From: Eustoma russellianum
Taxonomy: Eukaryota; Streptophyta; Magnoliopsida; Gentianales; Gentianaceae
Direction of reading: 5' to 3'
Assembly (NCBI GenBank): GCA_036186865.1
Contig: AP025066.1
Location: 16,898,324-16,962,323, forward strand
DNA length: 64,000 nucleotides
The notes beneath the pieces were generated by a model, which worked only from the letters and a program-made list of their open reading frames with translations, was not told the DNA's origin and made no database searches. Positions 63,492-64,000 of this stretch are shown piece by piece; positions within the stretch are counted from its first letter, which is position 1, and the number at the start of each line of letters is the position of its first letter. A program made the translations under genes and the position numbers.

Positions 63492-64000
63492 TGTTACACC
63501 CCAAAATTTTCGAACTAATCGTTACACGTTAATTTAAGTAGCCATTAGGTGTAACGACTCTTCAAAAAAAAAATAAATTCACTATAGCACATTATTCATG
63601 TTTAAATGATTCGTAGTTTAGGTGAATGAATAAAGTCGTTACTAAAATATAAGGTAACAATAAAGGATAAGTAACAAGAACTAGTAACTTAAACATATAT
63701 AAATGTTATAAGAGAGAGGTTGTGGGGATAAGAAGGGGTTTAAAAAAAAAAAGGAGAGAGAAAACTAAATAAATAACAATTATATCAAAAGGGTGGGAGG
63801 ATAAGGATAAAAGAATAAGTTTTAAAATAATAATAAAAAAAAATATAATAATAAATAATGATAATAGAAATATAAAATATAAAATAGATAAATTAAAGAA
63901 AATAAATAAATAAAATGAAAAAAAAAAATGCAGAGGACGTGGATTAAGGGGGGGGGAATAACCGCCCCCCTTAACTTTAGCATTCTGGAAACTTAAAAAG
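63492..64000. mobile_element. Start of an LTR (Ty3/Gypsy type likely), continuing beyond the window
   Basis: The LINE RT is interrupted by TGTTACACCCCAAAATTTTC, the typical start of many plant Ty3/Gypsy LTRs. The remaining 500 bp are A/G-rich with no coding sequence and no recognisable internal motif. The insertion lies in LINE-11 and is therefore younger than it. Orientation cannot be told without the other end. Confidence 0.5.

Overview
The window looks like nuclear DNA of a flowering plant, most likely a eudicot. It is AT-rich and holds SIRE-type Ty1/Copia fragments primed from initiator-tRNA-Met, L1-clade LINEs of the plant type (DUF4283/zinc-knuckle ORF1; ORF2 with endonuclease, RT, zf-RVT and RNase H), a tRNA-derived SINE and a Mutator-type element. 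I see no intact host gene, rRNA, tRNA gene or CRISPR. Nearly all of the window is nested transposable-element sequence.

Layout. 1-14480: Copia ruins, almost all on the minus strand. These are a SIRE-like LTR piece (1-2089), non-coding DNA with a hAT-like MITE (3950-4258), a small Copia LTR (4932-5412) with RT/RNase H from a second Copia lineage (5448-7000), a SIRE gag (7026-8480), a 2.6-kb LTR (8622-11216) and a SIRE pol (11590-14480). 14481-25185: a plus-strand LINE (LINE-1) carrying a SINE and split by a scrambled, pol-less SIRE element (16874-22330). 25186-63491: LINE upon LINE, ten further copies. Plus-strand copies are LINE-3, -8, -9 and -11; minus-strand copies are LINE-2, -4, -5, -6, -7 and -10. 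They are joined through (TA)n or (TG)n microsatellites. LINE-3 holds a 1.69-kb Mutator-like element with apparently captured gene pieces. Between LINE-7 and LINE-8 sits a very young, pol-less LTR retrotransposon (46372-50458) with near-identical LTRs and a 5-bp target duplication. At 63492 a new LTR of the TGTTACACCCC type begins and runs out of the window.

How the parts work. In the LINEs, ORF1 (nucleic-acid-binding chaperone) and ORF2 (EN-RT-RNase H) overlap as TAATG or ATGA, which suggests translation of ORF2 by termination-reinitiation. LINE-6 (intact ORF1, ORF2 with one stop codon) and LINE-9 (intact ORF1, ORF2 with five stops and one frameshift) are the best-preserved copies.

The most interesting signal is outside the ORFs. 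The 3' UTRs carry (i) one to three copies of a GTTGCC...GGCAAC hairpin whose stems differ in sequence but still pair; (ii) a 45-nt double hairpin close to the 3' end with compensatory changes between copies; (iii) a terminal CCTC/GAGG motif just before the AT-rich tail. In addition, three successive minus-strand LINE junctions share one 12-mer, GCTGTCTGTATA (plus strand). Together this looks like a structured-RNA recognition system for target-primed reverse transcription and a self-nesting LINE array built at microsatellite targets.
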